Positions 5,116-7,333 of a stretch of 7,333 bases of DNA are shown here, piece by piece. The stretch comes from Lachnospiraceae bacterium (lineage in GTDB: Bacteria; Bacillota; Clostridia; Lachnospirales; Lachnospiraceae). Both the position numbers and the translations under genes were made by a program. Under the pieces are notes generated by a model, which was not told where the DNA came from, did not search any database, and saw only the letters and a program-made list of their open reading frames with translations. Position 1 is the stretch's first letter. Each line of letters opens with the position of its first letter. The stretch covers positions 1-7,333 of the forward strand of contig JAFVAA010000814.1 of the NCBI GenBank assembly GCA_017476305.1. The letters are read 5' to 3'.

Positions 5116-7333
5116 CTACAGAAGCTCACACGCCCCCTTTACATTTTTCCCCTTCTCCTGGTCATACCACTGATAAAGAATCGTCTTATCCTTCGAAGAA
5201 AAGACACCGGAAGGTCCTTTTCCGGAAGAATCCGGAACAGAAGCAGGCTCGCTCTTTGCATCCAGAACATAATCTAAAAGTCCCCACTTGCTGACCGAAT
5301 AAAACATATACGCATAATGATTGCTGCCCGCCCTGTTTCCAAGTGCGAAATCCGGGTTTCCATCCTCATTATAGTCCTTCACAGCCAGCGAAAATTTTTT
5401 CGGAAAATACAGCGTATCCTCTCCACCGATATAAATTTTCCGAAGGTCCTTTAACTCCTCCCCCTGATATACCTCGATCTGATAAATCCCCTCATACAGT
5501 CCATGATGGGGTGAAAGCTCATCCGTAACCTTCTTTGCATTATCCGAAGTGATATAAACCGTATAATCTCCCATTTTCTTTTTACTAAAGACCAGAGCCG
5601 AATCCGGCTTCCCGTTTACATCCGTAAAATGAACCTCGTCACACTCATGTATATTGGTCTCCATATAATACGGTGGATAAAATTCCAGCGGTTTTGCCAG
5701 ATAATCCGGAACTTCTATCTGATCCAGTACCACCTCCGAGACCTCCCCGTCTGTTCCCTGCCCCTCCGCTCTGTCTAACCGGATTTTAGAATAATGTCCG
5801 GTCTCATAGGGAGTTGTCATTAGCCTGCTGCATCCATCCATGCGCTCCAGAATGCCCTTTCCATCCGTCACAAAAAGCCTCTCATAGGTCTCCTCCGTAC
5901 TCCTCTCGATTTCCAGATAAATCCCGTCTGTCACGAGAGAAAAGAGCAGATTCTCTCCACGAATCGTCCCGACGCGAACCACTTCCTTTTTCTCCAGGTC
6001 ATATCCATAAACATCTGCTTCCGTCATCAGTTCATCGTATCTTCTGTCTAAATCAGGATACTTATCATATCCGCCATTTGCCAGGATCAGTACCGGCTGT
6101 ACGGAATCCGCAATCGCCATATACCATCGGTCTCTGCCGTCGCTATCTGAAAGTGCTTTGAATCTGGCAAACTCTGTATAGATCTGTTTGTAATCCGGTC
6201 CGGTCTCTTTTCTCATCAGTTGAAAGGCATCCGCAGAAATCTCAAGCTCCTTTAAAAGCTCCTCCTCTGTAAAATATTTATCAAAATAGCCGTCCCCGTC
6301 ACTCGTCATATATGTCTTTTTAAACCATGAGAAGCAGGCACATCCCGGTATCATATTTTTATAATACTCCGCACCTTCCCCACTTTCGCCGATCGTCTCC
6401 TCCCCGCTTAGATAGACCGTATCCCCTTTTTTGAACAGATCATAGGTATAAATATTAAAGTGCCACAGCCCCTGCTCCCCATCAAAATAGCTTCCCGGTG
6501 TTCCATCCTCAAAAACACCGTTATTCTGCAAAAGCCCCACATTTCCTGCGCCATCAAAATCTCCTGCCCTTTCACACTCTGATAATCCGCTTCTGTCCTC
6601 CTCTACCTCATAAAAATGTGCATAGCCATTGATATTATCGAAAGCAATGAGTTCTAACCTTCCATTCTGATCCATATCCGAAACCGCATATTTATCATAT
6701 ACCAGATCGGTAAGATCACCTTCCCGACCTGCCTGACCAGTTATCATCATCCTGTCATCAAGCTCTGTGTGAATCAGCCACATGTTCCGGTTTTGATGAA
6801 TCAGCCTTACCTGCTCCTTCTGGTCCTTTTTTATCTCCTCCTCGGAATGTATCTGGTAGTACCCTTTTTGATTCTGCTGTCTCGCAGAATTTTTCCCGCT
6901 CATTCCTTTCGTTTTCGCTATTCCGTTTTCCTGTTCCTGCGCTGTCTTCCCTTTTTCCTTTCCACCCTCCTTCCCATACGTACAGCCACACGCTGCTACC
7001 GCTACGGCAAGTGCACAAATCCCTGCCAGAACACTGTTTTTCTTTCCCTTCGTCAGTGTAAAAATCCTGTCCCTCATTTCACCCTTTCCTCCTATCATTT
7101 CCGTCGCAAGGGTAGGAAGTACTGCGTTCCCTGGCGTCCCGAAACCCTCACACCTATGTAAAAGCATATAGCCATATGCCTTTTTCTCCTCCTCACCGAT
7201 GGCGAGAATCACACCCTCATCACAGGCGAGCTCACTATCCCGCACAGACATCCGGAATGCCACCCACACCAGAGGGTGAAACCACCAGACCACGAGGCAC
7301 AGGCACCGCACCACGGACCAGAGCATATCCAGA
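5116..7333 (-). CDS. M56 (BlaR1-like) membrane metallopeptidase/sensor with Asp-rich extracellular domain (5' end outside window)
   Basis: The frame is open through the right edge, so the N-terminus is missing. Numbering here is from the Met at 7326, which is probably internal. Residues 1-55 match the end of the M56 domain: a hydrophobic helix with WWFHPLVWVAFRMSVRDSELACDEGVI (14-40). E32 in SELACDE is the likely third zinc ligand; the HExxH motif would lie just upstream, outside the window. Residues 98-115 are a membrane segment ending in a lipobox-like AVAACGC. The remaining 620 residues are predicted extracellular: a Lys/Gln-rich linker, then domains with calcium-loop motifs DMDQNGRLE (217-225), DSDGRD (394-399), DVNGKPD (569-575) and DYNEDGNPD (651-659). 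These resemble VCBS/FG-GAP or EF-hand-like loops. No SxxK or KTG penicillin-binding domain is seen. In BlaR1 systems a signal activates the peptidase, which inactivates a BlaI-type repressor; a partner gene is expected beyond 7333 but is not visible. Confidence 0.85.
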   Translation of the reverse strand, partial: LDMLWSVVRCLCLVVWWFHPLVWVAFRMSVRDSELACDEGVILAIGEEEKKAYGYMLLHRCEGFGTPGNAVLPTLATEMIGGKGEMRDRIFTLTKGKKNSVLAGICALAVAVAACGCTYGKEGGKEKGKTAQEQENGIAKTKGMSGKNSARQQNQKGYYQIHSEEEIKKDQKEQVRLIHQNRNMWLIHTELDDRMMITGQAGREGDLTDLVYDKYAVSDMDQNGRLELIAFDNINGYAHFYEVEEDRSGLSECERAGDFDGAGNVGLLQNNGVFEDGTPGSYFDGEQGLWHFNIYTYDLFKKGDTVYLSGEETIGESGEGAEYYKNMIPGCACFSWFKKTYMTSDGDGYFDKYFTEEELLKELEISADAFQLMRKETGPDYKQIYTEFARFKALSDSDGRDRWYMAIADSVQPVLILANGGYDKYPDLDRRYDELMTEADVYGYDLEKKEVVRVGTIRGENLLFSLVTDGIYLEIERSTEETYERLFVTDGKGILERMDGCSRLMTTPYETGHYSKIRLDRAEGQGTDGEVSEVVLDQIEVPDYLAKPLEFYPPYYMETNIHECDEVHFTDVNGKPDSALVFSKKKMGDYTVYITSDNAKKVTDELSPHHGLYEGIYQIEVYQGEELKDLRKIYIGGEDTLYFPKKFSLAVKDYNEDGNPDFALGNRAGSNHYAYMFYSVSKWGLLDYVLDAKSEPASVPDSSGKGPSGVFSSKDKTILYQWYDQEKGKNVKGACELL

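Noticed and set aside
5814..6161. Plus-strand ORF of 115 codons opposite the M56 gene
   Set aside because: It is an antisense shadow of a strongly coding minus-strand frame, with no ribosome binding site or family likeness.

Overview
The window reads as chromosomal DNA from a Gram-positive, spore-forming Clostridia-type bacterium, most likely Lachnospiraceae. The grounds are a SigH-type sporulation sigma factor downstream of rlmB and mini-RNase III, AGGAGG-type ribosome binding sites, three tRNA genes without an encoded CCA end, and a BlaR1/M56-type membrane sensor. The lineage is inferred from gene content and was not tested by search. Every gene I can support is on the minus strand, so transcription runs from high to low coordinates.

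In transcription order: (1) 7333-5116 holds most of an M56 (BlaR1-like) membrane protein. Its HExxH motif would lie just outside the window. Its extracellular part is an Asp-rich domain with calcium-loop/VCBS-like motifs, not a penicillin-binding domain. (2) 5040-4731 is a tRNA-Glu/tRNA-Cys unit with a good promoter, an unusual dyad abutting the tRNA-Glu 5' end, and a terminator. (3) 4558-2667 holds mrnC, rlmB and sigH, a shortened form of the usual Firmicutes cysS-mrnC-rlmB-yacP-sigH block with no cysS or yacP here. (4) 2665-2510 is tRNA-Thr with its own promoter (perfect TATAAT) and a strong terminator. (5) 2484-1 holds a small coiled-coil protein, a MIF-type tautomerase, and a long membrane-anchored protein of the class C beta-lactamase/PBP-like fold that runs off the left edge.

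The most unusual item is the last gene. The serine-hydrolase fold is well preserved, but the catalytic SxxK reads ExxQ, YxN reads AxP, and the HxG/KTG motif reads YTG. It therefore looks like a non-catalytic, ligand-binding or scaffold protein, joined to three membrane segments and a long charged cytoplasmic tail. A 17-bp dyad with TACA-N3-TGTA architecture, resembling BlaI/MecI-type operators, sits just upstream. A BlaR1-like sensor lies about 3.3 kb away. A link between the two is possible but unproven.

No stretch longer than 300 bases lacks a gene. No mobile element, CRISPR array or rRNA was seen.
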